Positions 1-9,171 of a stretch of 64,000 nt of DNA are shown piece after piece. A program made the position numbers and the translations under genes. The stretch is from Leishmania infantum JPCM5. Its lineage: Eukaryota > Euglenozoa > Kinetoplastea > Trypanosomatida > Trypanosomatidae. Where the stretch lies: the NCBI RefSeq assembly GCF_000002875.2, contig NC_009396.2:379501-443500 (forward strand), in the 5' to 3' direction. The stretch's first letter is position 1; every line of letters starts with the position of its first letter. A model generated the notes under the pieces. It was not told where the DNA came from. It saw nothing but the letters and a program-made list of their open reading frames with translations, and did not search any database.

Positions 1-1
1 C

Positions 2-274
2 TACATCTACTACCTGGCGAAGCACTCAAAGCAGTGGACGCGTCGCATGCATCTCATCGGCACCGCGGTCGGTGTCGTTGGCGCGGCTGTGTCGGCGGTG
101 CGCATGGACGTTATCGGCGCCACTGTGAGCACCGCTGTTGGTGTGGCGATTTGCTGGGCTGGTGATACAGTGGTGGAGCAGACACAGCCGACCACCTTTA
201 AGAACCCCATCTGGTCGGTCATGTCTAACTTCAAGATGGTCGCATCGATGCTGAAGGGTGACATGAGCATCTAG
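2..274 (+). CDS. DUF962/Mpo1-like membrane protein, C-terminal part (first of a tandem pair)
   Basis: This frame is open from the window edge to the TAG at 272-274, so the N-terminus lies outside. It gives 90 residues that follow the DUF962 (Mpo1/YGL010w) pattern: an aromatic-rich YLxxH start, TRRMHLIGT, two hydrophobic membrane segments, then an E-containing turn followed by PTTFKNPIWS. In yeast, Mpo1 is described as an Fe(II)-dependent dioxygenase acting on 2-hydroxy fatty acids in phytosphingosine breakdown at the ER. The GHxxxE motif of the family reads GDTVVE here, so one putative metal-binding His is Asp. The plus-strand neighbour at 865-1191 is a paralogue with the same change. The family call is firm; an active enzyme is not assured. 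Confidence 0.75.
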   Translation, partial: YIYYLAKHSKQWTRRMHLIGTAVGVVGAAVSAVRMDVIGATVSTAVGVAICWAGDTVVEQTQPTTFKNPIWSVMSNFKMVASMLKGDMSI

Positions 275-764
275 GCCGATTTCGTTTTAGCGGGGAGGGG
301 TAGTGCGCCAAGGTAGAAAGAGCGAGAAGGGAAAAGGGCTCCAATTCAGCCATGACCCCTCCCCCCATAAAACCAAAAGACGCCGAAAGACGGAAGGGCG
401 TGATAGCGGAGTGGAGAGGAATGGAGGGGGAGGAGGTGAAATGTAGAGAGGGGTTGGGGGGTGGGGTTGCGGTGAGGAGAGGCAAGGCGAGCGTAACCGA
501 AGACTGCCTGAGCGCAGCTGTGCATCTACTTGGCCCTCCCTTCTCTTTTTCTCTCTTCCTCTCTCTACATGTATACACACTCACAGTTACACACACACAC
601 ACACACACACACACAAGCAGAGAAGGACGCCTTCAAGTGTTTCGCAAAACTGCTGCTTTTTCAGTTCACACACAATCTCTCCCCCTCTTCTGTTTTCATG
701 CTGTAGGTCCTTCCAACATCAACTGCGCGCCGCCCGGCTTCATTCCGAGGTAAAGGCTTGCATT
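275..764. other. Intergenic region between the two DUF962 genes
   Basis: I see no credible gene in this stretch. Positions 290-480 are strongly purine-rich on the plus strand. A pyrimidine-rich run (530-570) and a CA tract (577-615) follow. It probably holds the 3' UTR and polyadenylation region of the upstream gene. Confidence 0.6.
577..615. repeat. (CA)n microsatellite
   Basis: The tract contains about sixteen CA units, the last dozen uninterrupted. Such tracts are common in Leishmania intergenic DNA and are likely polymorphic in length. Confidence 0.85.
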
Positions 765-858
765 TTGATTTTTTCTCATTCTCTTGTCTCTCGTCTTCTG
801 CCTTCCACTCCCAACTCACAACCTACACCCATACTCTCATCCGCATACCTACGTCCAG
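765..858 (+). promoter_or_regulatory. Polypyrimidine tract and spliced-leader acceptor of the second DUF962 gene
   Basis: A T/C-rich stretch without a single AG runs from about 757; the first AG is at 857-858, six bases before the ATG at 865. This is the arrangement expected for trans-splicing. It rules out the in-frame ATG at 784, which would lie inside the tract and be removed. Confidence 0.6.
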
Positions 859-864
859 CCAAGC

Positions 865-1191
865 ATGGTCTCCTTTACTCCTCAGATGCAGGTAAGCTGC
901 TCTTCCTTCCCAGAGTATCGTCTCTACTACCAGGGCACCCATTGCAACATTTGGACCCGCCGCTCGCACCTCGTTGGCACTGCCGTCGCTGCCATCGCCG
1001 CCGTGCTCGCCGCCATTCGGCTGGATTTGCGCATGCTTGTGTCGTCTCTCACTGCAGGCTACTTGATCTGCTGGGGCGGCGACGTCTTTATAGAGCAGCG
1101 TAAGCCAGCGTCCTTTCAGAACCCCATCTGGGCCTTTCGTGCGAACATGGCCATGGCGCAGGATGTGGTGCGCGGCAAGGAAACCGTCTAA
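865..1191 (+). CDS. DUF962/Mpo1-like membrane protein (second of pair)
   Basis: The product has 108 residues. After a short hydrophilic start come EYRLYYQGTHC and TRRSHLVGT, two hydrophobic spans (AVAAIAAVLAAI and the segment up to GYLICW), then GGDVFIEQRKPASFQNPIW and a hydrophilic tail. This is the whole compact DUF962 domain, and it is clearly paralogous to the gene ending at 274. The start at 865 was chosen over 784 because of the splice acceptor at 858. The family motif GHxxxE is GDVFIE, as in the first copy. The role by family is sphingoid-base or fatty-acid alpha-oxidation in the ER membrane; that is inference. Confidence 0.75.
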   Translation: MVSFTPQMQVSCSSFPEYRLYYQGTHCNIWTRRSHLVGTAVAAIAAVLAAIRLDLRMLVSSLTAGYLICWGGDVFIEQRKPASFQNPIWAFRANMAMAQDVVRGKETV

Positions 1192-1930
1192 GCGAGGAGA
1201 TGCGTAGGCTCTGCAGCAGCACTAGCAGCAGCGTTGGGTAGAGAGTGAGCATTAGGCGCAGGCGCAGTTCCGTTCTCCGCTGTGTGGCTCTGAGCACTGC
1301 TCCTCCTTTATGCACGTCATCGGTTTCCAGACGGCCACGCGGAAATGTACGAGGCAGATGGAAGAAGAAAGAGTCGAAAAGGATGCAGGAGAGTTGGACG
1401 CGTAGAGGCAGCATATACAACAGCCCCACCCTGCTACCCGCTTCGCCGGTCGGACACCGTGCGCCTCGCTCGCTCGCTGACTGGTTTCCCGAACAGATGC
1501 ATCTTTCAGCACGAAGATGTGCGATGGCGGCTATGCGGCACGTCGTTTTCCTTCAGTCTGCGGCACGACAGGCGTCAGCATTCGCTTGCTCACGGCACAT
1601 AGAGCCTTCCAATTTCCCTTCACAGTCAGCCTCCTCTTGTGAGTCCTCTCGTGCTTTCCATGGCACCTCCTATCCCCCTGCCGTCCGACTTTCCGCACGA
1701 CGTGCTTGGGTAAGTGTGTGGCCTATGTCTTTTCACCCATTCGAGAGTATCCCCTCCCCACCCACCGGCATCCGCTACTCACACACACGCACCCCTCATG
1801 CATTATTCTGCATCTCTCTATCTCTTTTTTGCCGTCTATGCGGCGCCGCGGGGGTTCGCCGGGTGCTACAAGACGGTGCCCGTCTACATAAGTGAGAAAA
1901 TGTGTGTCTGTGTGCCTGTATTAGTGTGTA
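1192..1930. other. Intergenic region at the left edge of the array
   Basis: This is single-copy sequence. No gene is recognised; the open frames across it are arginine- and serine-rich and lack any family signature. A pyrimidine-rich tract with CA dinucleotides lies at 1735-1835. The stretch ends where the repeated block A begins. Confidence 0.55.
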
Positions 1931-2585
1931 TGCCGGCACGTGTGTCGCGCCACGCTCTCTTGCCCGCCTCCCCTGTGCCTGTCACTCGCTCTGGGCGCGC
2001 TGGCGGCGGGCGCCGGGTGGTGGCCGCGCGGAAGGTGGGCGGCGGCCCTTCCCTATTTCTGTCTTTCGCTATTTCTCTGTTTCCTACTCGCGTGCACAAA
2101 CGAAAGCTGCTCGGCCCCGTGGCCCCGACCCGCGCCGTGGGAGGGGGAAATGCGTTGTGGTAACGCCGATGACGATGGGCGTTGTGGCGAGGACCGTGCG
2201 CGGAGGCTGCCGCGACGGTGGCGTGCAGCGCGGGCCTCTGGACATGCGTGCGTGCCGTCTCTCCCCACCGTTGCTCCTCTCCCTGCCTGCCCAGACATCA
2301 TCTCTCTCTGCCTGCCCTCCCCCTCCGCCGCGCCTGAGCCCTGCGCACTGCCTGCCCGGCTGCGTGCGTGTGCGTGTCTCCGTCTGTGCCCGGGGCACCA
2401 CTCATTCATAGGGAGGACAGCACCGCCGCCCGCACTGCGCCTGCTGCCACATGCGCCCGTGGCGCCTGCGAGCATGCGCGCACACGGACGGCGAGGGGAG
2501 ACGCGACAGCACCCATCGGTGGAGCTGCGCCCTGTGCTGTGAAGCTCTTGTTTCAGTGCCCTCCCTGCCGTGCCGCCGCAACCGC
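1931..2585. repeat. Array block A, copy 1 (655 bp class)
   Basis: The block starts at the motif tgccggcacg and ends just after tgccgccgcaaccgc. It is the left end of the array, joined directly to single-copy DNA without a preceding PSA or block D. It belongs to the long class, with a 74-bp segment (about 2457-2530) shared only with the copy at 33980. It reads cgtgcacaaacg near 2095, the left-half variant. No coding function is assigned. Confidence 0.8.
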
Positions 2586-2670
2586 GCCGCGACGACGGCT
2601 GCCACGCTACCGCGGAGGACGGTGCCGCCTGATGCCGACGCGGGCGTCGAGGCCTACCGGCACCACGTAG

Positions 2671-3874
2671 CCCGCAGAGCTGACATCGGCGGCGGCGGCG
2701 TCTTGCCGAGATGCGGAGGCGTGTGCGACGACAGGCGATGCTGACGCGCTTCTCCTGCCCGCACCGCGTCTGGACCGGCCAGCGGTGGGCTGGGCGCCCC
2801 TGCCGTGGCGGCGCGCGATGGGCGCCGGCGTCGTGCGGCTGCCACACCCTCGCCACGGCCGGGCGCTCCTGTGCTTCGTGGTGCGCGATCCGGTTGTCTG
2901 CGCCGTGGCGAGGCCGCGCACGCCGACGCTGCCTTGCCCGGCGTATGCCTCGTCCTCGCTGCTGTGGGAGGTGCGGGCGCACGCGCCGCCAAGCGGCTTT
3001 GCGCGGAGCTGGCTTGTGAAGGGGCGCGCTGTCCCGAGCACGTCGGCGCTGGCGAGCTGCTGGCCGCGAGGCCGCTGGACCTGACCTTCTCTGCGCTCCA
3101 TGAGCTGCTCGGCGATGCACAGCGCTGCGACCGCGTGGCGCGCACCTTCATGCCAGCGGCAGGCCTGCACCGGGCCGGGGGCATGGCCTTCTCAGCTCGC
3201 GCCACCGCCACCGCTGCTGGCTGCGAGGCCGCGGCGCCGGTGGCGAGGACTGGCGGTCGCCGAGGTCCGCGTGTGCGCGGCTGACGGCCGAGCTTTCCGC
3301 CTGGAGTGGAGCGGATGGCACGCACGTGGGGTGCGGGGGCCCGCACGGCTGGACGGCTGACCCGCGGTCGCGGCCGGCGGCGTCGTCCATGTGCTCTGCC
3401 ACGCCTCACGGGTGGGCTGGCTGGGCACGTGCAGCAGCAGCGCGCCCGCTCCTCCTGCGCGGCTGCGTGGGCGTGCCTGAGTCCGACGGCGTGCTGCGGC
3501 GGCTGTGCGAGGCCCGTGAAGTCGGCGGCAGCGTCTCTGCGCAGACGGCGTCCTGTGATGCGCCTGCCGACAGCCGCCACGCTGTGCACCACAGGCCATC
3601 CGAGTCGGTGGCGGTGGGGTGGCTGACGAGACAAGTAGAGCGCGTGCGCGCCTCTGCGGTGCTGCGAGCAATACTGCGGCTGCCGGGTGTCGGTGCTGCT
3701 GCGACGGCGACGGCGGCTGCGCCCGCCGAGGCGTGCGTGGGGGCCGCCATGGCTGTTGCGCTTGGGGTGGTGGCCGAGTACGTGCCGGTCCGGCTGCACG
3801 CGGCTCTTGCGGTGGCCTGCGGTCTCGCCGACCCCGCGGCGGCGCCAGCTTGCTCGCCGACAGCGGCGGCGTGA
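2671..3874 (+). pseudogene. Decayed reading frame X, copy 1
   Basis: Pieces of one protein-like plus-strand sequence sit in two shifted frames. The first piece (about 2731-2910) reads DALLLPAP...DPVVCAVAR. A one-base loss relative to the copy near 56960 shifts it into the frame containing LVLAAVGGAGARAAKRL and LDLTFSALHELLGDAQ. A 43-bp deletion near 3240 shifts it again into the frame with PSESVAVGWLTRQVERVRAS, which stops at 3872-3874. No family is recognised. Differences between copies are mostly non-synonymous, so it does not look constrained now. Confidence 0.3.
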
Positions 3875-4605
3875 CGCGACTGGAGAAGGCTGGGCAGCGG
3901 AAGGGCACGCCCCCCTTGCTGGCCATGCTCGGCGAGAGGAAGCCGAGGACGGAGGGTGGCGCGCCGTGGGCGTGGCGTGAACGCACGACGGGCCTCGCCA
4001 TCGCGGCGCGACGCACGGCGTGTGCCGTGCAGGGTGGGCGAGCAAGGGTGTGCGGGGGAGGGGACGCCGTCGCCTCTGCTGCGTGCTGTGCGGGAGGGCG
4101 GCCGCGTGCGTGGGGACAGGTGCAACTGTCCGTCCCGCCCCCGATGCGGGTGGAGCGCGCTGGAGCCCGTCTGTATGCGCATGCGCGCTGCTGCTGTGGC
4201 CAGCCTCCCTTCTGCGCCGCCGCGTCGCAGGCCGCACCGCTGCGTTGAGACACGGCGCGCGCCGGTGGGTGGGGTGAGGCCGGGAATGACTTCTGCTTGG
4301 CTTGCTTGCGTGCGAGCATGCTGGTGGGCTGTTGGCTGGGCGGACTCGGCACGGTGCACCCCATCCCTCCTCCCTGCGGTCGCCTCGTGTGCGGCGAGGG
4401 TGTGCTCTCGCCTTGGCGGTGGCGGCGTGCGTGCGAGCGTTCTCTCCTGCTGGCGCACGTCGGCCGTGCATCCGCGTGCCGGCGCTGGTGGGCGAGCTGG
4501 GCGAGGGGAGGAGAGGTACATACAGCGAGGCCGAGAGCGAACGTGGAGCCTGTGGTGTGCGCAGGGGTGTGGGCCATGCGCACGGGAGAGGTGAGGCGAA
4601 GGGGG

Positions 4606-4705
4606 NNNNNNNNNNNNNNNNNNNNNNNNNNNNNNNNNNNNNNNNNNNNNNNNNNNNNNNNNNNNNNNNNNNNNNNNNNNNNNNNNNNNNNNNNNNNNNN
4701 NNNNN
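4606..4705. other. Assembly gap 1
   Basis: There are 100 N inside block B. The flanks match 20440-20605 of the next long block B copy apart from a divergent 100 bp before the gap, so little is likely to be missing. Confidence 0.95.
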
Positions 4706-5896
4706 CGTGGCGCCGGAGCGACGTGCGGCAGTGGACGCGCTTGTGCCGTCCGCACGGCGGGCGAGGGGCCAACGGGGCTCGGGCGTCTCCCACCCCGGCC
4801 CGTGCTGCCTGCTGGTGGGGAGGCTGAGCCACGCCGAGGGGGACGCGCGAGGTGGCTGCCGGCACGGTGTGCGCTGCTGTGGGGCGACCTGCGTGGGGGA
4901 TGGGTGGGCAGAGGCTGTGCGAGGGACCGTGCTCATGTTGCTGGGCCGCGCGCGGGGGCGGCGCGGGGTGTAGCGTGGCGTCGGCCTGCTGCTGTAGGGC
5001 GGGAGATGGACGCGTCGAAGGGAGCTGCTTGCGCTGTGGCAGGCATCGCCACCCCGGGTGCCGCCTGGGACTCGCCGCTGTCCCCACCTGCCACGTGCGG
5101 CCACCCACGCATGCGGGCGACGAGCGACATCGGCACTCATGAGGGTTTTGTGTCCTGTGCTTCCACACCCCCAGCGCGCTTGGACAGCGCGCCCATGCAG
5201 CGGTGGGGGCCTCATGGGCAGAGGGGGTGCCCGCGCCACTGCCTGCTCTCTTGTCCCCGCGTGTCCTCCCGCGGTGATGGGGGCGAGCAAGCGAGTGCCC
5301 CTCGCCGGCCTCTCCCGCCCCACCGAGCAGCGAGAGACACACGTGAGCCACAACGGCGGCCTCGCCTGTGCTGCCGGCGTGCTGCCGCGGGCCTTTGGCT
5401 CTTCCCTTGTGTGCTGCCCTTCCCCTGTGCCTGGTGCCGTTGTTGCCTGTGCGTGGCGAGCGGGCGCGTGCAGCCGCATCCTTCCCCCGCGTGTGCGCAC
5501 ACACCCGTCCGTGGGCGGTGCCGGCGTCTTGCGCGGCGTTGCTCGGCGGTCGCTTTTCCTTTGCTCTCGTCGACTCTGGCGCAGGGTGGTGAGGGCTGCC
5601 ACCCGGACACGCCCAGGCTGGCGTGGCTGAAGGCATCGCCGCTGTAGCCGCAACGGGTACGAGTGCGCGCGAGCAGGCGCAGCAGCAGTGGCGGCTGTGG
5701 TGCGGGGGTGGTGTTTCCGCCTCCCCCTCTCGGCGTCACTGGCGCCCCTACCATGTGTAGCGCGTGGTCGTGCTGCCCGTGCTGCTGTGTTGAACCGTGC
5801 TTGATGCTTGCTCCCACTGCGACGCACTTGGCCACTGCCCTGCCGCTCATCGTTATTTTCTGCATCGAGAGGTTTGTGCCGCGTCGCACAGCTCTG

Positions 5897-6055
5897 CACA
5901 CACACGCACACACACACGTACACACACGTACACACACGCACACACACACACACACACACACGCACACACGCACACACACACGTACACACACGTACACACA
6001 CACACACACACACACGTACACACACGTACACACACACACACACACACGCACACGC
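5897..6055. repeat. Long (CA)n tract with embedded CACACGTA units
   Basis: About 160 bp of alternating purine/pyrimidine lie 150 bp upstream of COXIV copy 1. The same position holds 57 bp in copy 3 (38948-39004) and only about 25 bp in copies 2 and 4. The tract varies between units and could form Z-DNA. Confidence 0.9.
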
Positions 6056-6167
6056 AAGGCTGCCGAGCACAGGGCCGCGCCGCGCCGGTCGCCGCTTGTC
6101 TGCGCTCTTCGCGGGGGGGGGTCGAGCGCGCACGTGCGCTTGTGCGTGCGGGCGTGGTTGACGCGTG

Positions 6168-6192
6168 TGCCTCGCTCTCCCGCCTCGTGCAG
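6168..6192 (+). promoter_or_regulatory. Polypyrimidine tract and spliced-leader acceptor, COXIV copy 1
   Basis: A short pyrimidine-rich run ends in the AG at 6191-6192, 14 bases before the ATG at 6207. The in-frame ATG at 6165 lies upstream of this acceptor and would not be in the mature mRNA. Confidence 0.5.
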
Positions 6193-6206
6193 CCCCCTGC
6201 CTGGTG

Positions 6207-7526
6207 ATGCTGCGCTGTGCCCCTAGCAAGCTGTTCCGCGCCACGCCGCTGCTGCGTGTGTGGGCCGCGGAGGAGGACGACGCGAGCGCCCCGCGGACGA
6301 CCTTCCGGAACGTGAGGCCCGGCCGGCTGCTGCGGCTGTGGCGCCAGATGCGGCAGCGCGCATGGATCCTGTACGCGTGGGATGAGGAGTGGGTGTCGCC
6401 GATGCAGGAGGGCTACCTGCACCAGCAGCGTCTCGAGCAGGTGTGCTTCGCGCCGCTGTCCGCGTACGGCATGGTGCCTGGCAGCTACTGCGATCCCCTG
6501 CTGTACAACACCAAGAGCACGTCGCCGTTCCGGTGGCACGTGGCGAACGTGCAGGGCGACATTGTCGGACACTGGTACATGGACGCCGACGAGCTGTTCC
6601 GCATCAAGGACTGGCAGCCAAGGAACCCGGACGACCCGCTGGAGATGTTCCCGCGACCGCCGCAGATGCTGCTGCGGTGGGACGAGTCGGTGGACGAGCA
6701 CGGCAACCGCGCGTTCCGGTACAGGTACGACTACGATATGATGGGCCCCACGGGCAAGTGGGAGGCGTACCCGCGGTACCCCTTCTCTCACCTTTACCAT
6801 GGCGGGCCAGACCAGCACGGACGCGCTGAGGGGTACGGCTTCCAGCAGGGCCACCTCCTGCGCTGCGACGAGGCGGAGGAGGAGGTGCTGCGCCGCATCA
6901 TGGAGGGGGAGGACAGGGAGTGGGAGATGGTGAAGCGGACGGAGGCGGTGCAGGAGCCGTGGTCGTACCCCGGCAAGATCCGCCCGAGGGACTTTGAGGG
7001 GGCGGTGGAGCGTGCCAAGGCGCGGTTCCGCGAGCGGGTCCGACACGGCAAGGAGACGGACCCGAGCGAGGACCCCGAGTACGACCTTGCTCAGGCCAGC
7101 GAGTACGTGGAGCCGCGCGATGGGCGGCGGGCGGAATGGCGGCATTTGTGGGCGTCGGGCCGCAAGCCCGGCGAGTCGCTGCCCTTCCAAGTAACGTTCA
7201 ACGACGGACTGTGCTTCGAGGAGAACGAGGGCGGCCCGCCAGCGCACCCGGCGGCGCACTACGAGGCGACGCCGAAGGGGGCGCCGCACGGGAGGTACGA
7301 GGACGCCGACGCCGCTGCAGCCCGCGCAGCCGAAGCGGCGCACAAGGCTGCGTGTGAGCAGTCGTTGAGCGAGGCGATGGAGCGGCATCGCAGGCTGTTT
7401 GGCGACACGAGCGGCGAGCCGAGCGGGCCGAGGGCGCCTCTGCCGACGGGTTGCCGGCCGATGAGGTGCGCGCCGGGCCCGCCGCTGCCATCTGGCCGCA
7501 GCCGGAGCTCGGCGCCAGAGCAGTGA
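6207..7526 (+). CDS. COXIV: Cytochrome c oxidase subunit IV (trypanosomatid type), copy 1
   Basis: The product has 439 residues. The start [19 protein letters not shown] is a typical mitochondrial presequence (basic, hydroxylated, no acidic residues to position 21). A soluble Trp/Tyr/Arg-rich core follows, with [29 protein letters not shown] and [16 protein letters not shown]; no obvious membrane span is seen. The assignment to the nuclear-encoded respiratory complex IV subunit trCOIV rests on my recollection that this gene neighbours the PSA-2 array on Leishmania chromosome 12, and on a fit to its size and character; no alignment was run. The last 40 residues are Pro/Arg-rich and may be a frame artefact. 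Identical or near-identical copies start at 21894, 39156 and 45826. Confidence 0.65.
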   Translation: MLRCAPSKLFRATPLLRVWAAEEDDASAPRTTFRNVRPGRLLRLWRQMRQRAWILYAWDEEWVSPMQEGYLHQQRLEQVCFAPLSAYGMVPGSYCDPLLYNTKSTSPFRWHVANVQGDIVGHWYMDADELFRIKDWQPRNPDDPLEMFPRPPQMLLRWDESVDEHGNRAFRYRYDYDMMGPTGKWEAYPRYPFSHLYHGGPDQHGRAEGYGFQQGHLLRCDEAEEEVLRRIMEGEDREWEMVKRTEAVQEPWSYPGKIRPRDFEGAVERAKARFRERVRHGKETDPSEDPEYDLAQASEYVEPRDGRRAEWRHLWASGRKPGESLPFQVTFNDGLCFEENEGGPPAHPAAHYEATPKGAPHGRYEDADAAAARAAEAAHKAACEQSLSEAMERHRRLFGDTSGEPSGPRAPLPTGCRPMRCAPGPPLPSGRSRSSAPEQ

Positions 7527-7684
7527 GCAGCGGGCCCGTGTGTGGCGCAGGGGCGCGTGATGGGAGAGCGAGGGGGAGGGGCGCGGTGGTGAAGCGCCTC
7601 CCGGTTACAGTGTGCGCGCGTGCTCACGGCGGCGGCGGGAGGGGTGGGTGGACGACGGCGCACACGCTCACAACGCTCGGGAAA
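7527..7684. repeat. Array block C, copy 1 (start only)
   Basis: This is the COXIV downstream region, matching 47146-47300. Its last 45 bases diverge from other copies just before the gap and look like contig-end error. Confidence 0.7.
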
Positions 7685-7784
7685 NNNNNNNNNNNNNNNN
7701 NNNNNNNNNNNNNNNNNNNNNNNNNNNNNNNNNNNNNNNNNNNNNNNNNNNNNNNNNNNNNNNNNNNNNNNNNNNNNNNNNNNN
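7685..7784. other. Assembly gap 2
   Basis: There are 100 N between block C and an unrelated minus-strand gene fragment. By unit order, a PSA upstream region and a PSA 5' end are expected here. Confidence 0.95.
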
Positions 7785-8205
7785 CTGCGTGCAGGCGGCC
7801 CGCACACAGCCCCAGTAGGAATGGCATGTGTCCGCCGAAGAATGGCTGCTGGGCATCCCAGCAGCAGTCGGGCCGGAGGCAGAGGAGGACGATGGCCACA
7901 GCGATGGCCATGAAGGGCTGTGCCCCATGAGGCGCGGGTACTCCAGAAAAACGTGGTAGATCACCTGGAAGATGGTCGGACTCTCCTGCAACATCCAGCT
8001 GACGCGCGAGGGGAGGGTAAGCTGGAAGCCGAGGGACCAGGAGTGACGGCCGTAAGGGGCCGTAACGCCAAACCTCAGCAACGCGTATGTGAAGATGGCG
8101 AGCGTGAGGTGGAACGCGCTGCTGCGCCACACCACACGACTGTTGAGGGCGACAGCATCGGCAGCCGATGTCGCGCGCTGCTGTCGGCCGAGCTGTGCAG
8201 CGTAC
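7785..8205 (-). pseudogene. Steroid 5-alpha-reductase-like fragment (3-oxo-5-alpha-steroid 4-dehydrogenase family)
   Basis: Read on the minus strand, this encodes a hydrophobic segment FHLTLAIFTYALLRF, then TAPYGRHSW, an Arg/Trp/Gln-Glu stretch SRVSWMLQESPT and a further membrane segment. These match the N-terminal half of SRD5A enzymes (YGRH, then ARxxWxxQELPS, then YPxLM). The frame shifts by one base in a G run near 7921 (GGGG where five G would keep frame) and continues as PFMAIAVAIVLLCLRPD into the gap. The 5' end is cut at the join with PSA copy 1. It is either a misassembled piece from another locus or a real insertion. It is the only recognisable ordinary gene sequence on the minus strand here. 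Confidence 0.65.
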
Positions 8206-9171
8206 GCCTCCGCCGTCGGCGTACTGATGGACAGCGTGGATTATGCCGGGTCGCTGCCGGAGATGCCTGCGGGCGTCGACTACACCAACGTCGTGATCAC
8301 GCAGCTCGACTTCAGCGCAAAGGGCCAGAGGCTGAGCGGGACGCTGCCCGCCTCGTGGAGCTCGATGACATCGCTNGGTGTCGTTGTGGCTTGAAGGGTG
8401 CGAACGTGTTACCGGGACGCTGCCCGCCTCGTGGAGCTCGATGACATCGCTGGCGATCTCAATCTGCATCGCACGAAGGTCTCCGGCAGTCTGCCGCCCC
8501 AGTGGAGCTCGATGACATCGCTGGTGTCGTTGTGGCTTGAAAGGTGCGAACGTGTCACCGGGACGCTGCCCGCCTCGTGGAGCTCGATGACATCGCTGAG
8601 CGATCTCAATCTGCATGGCACTCAGGTCTCCGGCAGTCTGCCGCCCCAGTGGAGCTCGATGACATCGCTGGGCACGCTTTATCTGCGGCTCACGAAGGTT
8701 TCCGGCAGTCTGCCCTCCTCGTGGTCTGCGATGCCGAAGCTTGCGAAAGTCTCCCTGACCGGCAACCACTTCTGCGGGTGTGTGCCTGACTCGTGGGTGA
8801 AGAAGGCTACTGTCATTGTGGAGATCGAGGACGAGCACAAGGGCCGCGACTGCTCGACTGAGAGGGTATGCCCAACGACTGCTCCTCCGCAACCGACCAC
8901 TACTGTGGGGCCTACTATACCCACGACCACTGCGAGCCCAACAGCCACGCCTACTCCTGCCCCCGAGACGGAGTGCGAGGTGGATGGGTGTGAGGTGTGC
9001 GAGGGGGACTCCGCGGCGAGGTGCGCCAGGTGCCGTGAGGGCTACTTCCTGACGAGCGAGAAGACGTGCCGGGCCAACCGCGATGGCGGCGTTGCGGCCG
9101 TGTCGAGCGGAGCGGCTGCTGCCGCTGCTGTGTGCATGGCTGTGCTGCTGAGCGTGGGGCTGGCGGCGTGA
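8203..9171 (+). pseudogene. PSA-2: PSA-2/GP46 surface antigen, copy 1 (5'-truncated, two frame breaks)
   Basis: Homology starts at SAVGVLMDSVDYAG, the N-cap form of copies 4 and 8; the signal peptide is absent, replaced by the reductase fragment. Six LRRs follow. Two neighbouring LRRs (LVSLWLE-type and SDLNLH-type) occur twice, 146 bp apart (147 minus one lost base), showing a two-repeat duplication. An ambiguous n at 8376 adds a base, and a base is missing near 8451; both may be base-call errors. From 8452 the frame is clean through NHFCGCVPDSW, a short Thr/Pro linker, the Cys-rich module and a GPI tail. The Cys module ends CRANRDGG, lacking the last Cys of copies 2, 5, 7 and 8. Confidence 0.8.

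Larger units (their letters stand above)
2586..6206. repeat. Array block B, copy 1
   Basis: This region runs from block A to the first COXIV gene. It contains the decayed frame X (2671-3874), an assembly gap (4606-4705) and a long CA tract (5897-6055). Near-identical stretches recur at 18708-21893, 36529-39155 and 44281-45825. Long minus-strand open frames exist but encode Arg/Pro/Ala-rich shadow proteins. Confidence 0.75.

Noticed and set aside
784..864. Longer N-terminus for the second DUF962 gene
   Set aside because: It lies in the polypyrimidine tract upstream of the first AG and would be removed by trans-splicing.
1245..1895. 216-codon plus-strand frame as a gene left of the array
   Set aside because: Its composition is that of random GC-rich DNA, it contains the pyrimidine tract, and no family or good start context supports it.
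1937..2409. Open frames conserved in every block A copy (83 codons plus strand, 105 and 118 codons minus strand)
   Set aside because: Conservation simply follows the near-identity of the repeats; products are low-complexity and no frame is preferred over the others.
6165..6206. Upstream in-frame ATG of COXIV (14 extra residues)
   Set aside because: It precedes the acceptor AG at 6192, and the extra residues spoil an otherwise typical mitochondrial presequence.
2654..6244. Minus-strand open frame of about 1200 codons, and similar long ones at 3192-5636, 7624-10701 and 11999-14362
   Set aside because: They are Arg/Pro/Ala/His-rich, cross assembly gaps, and arise from the scarcity of stops in very GC-rich DNA; no domain is visible.
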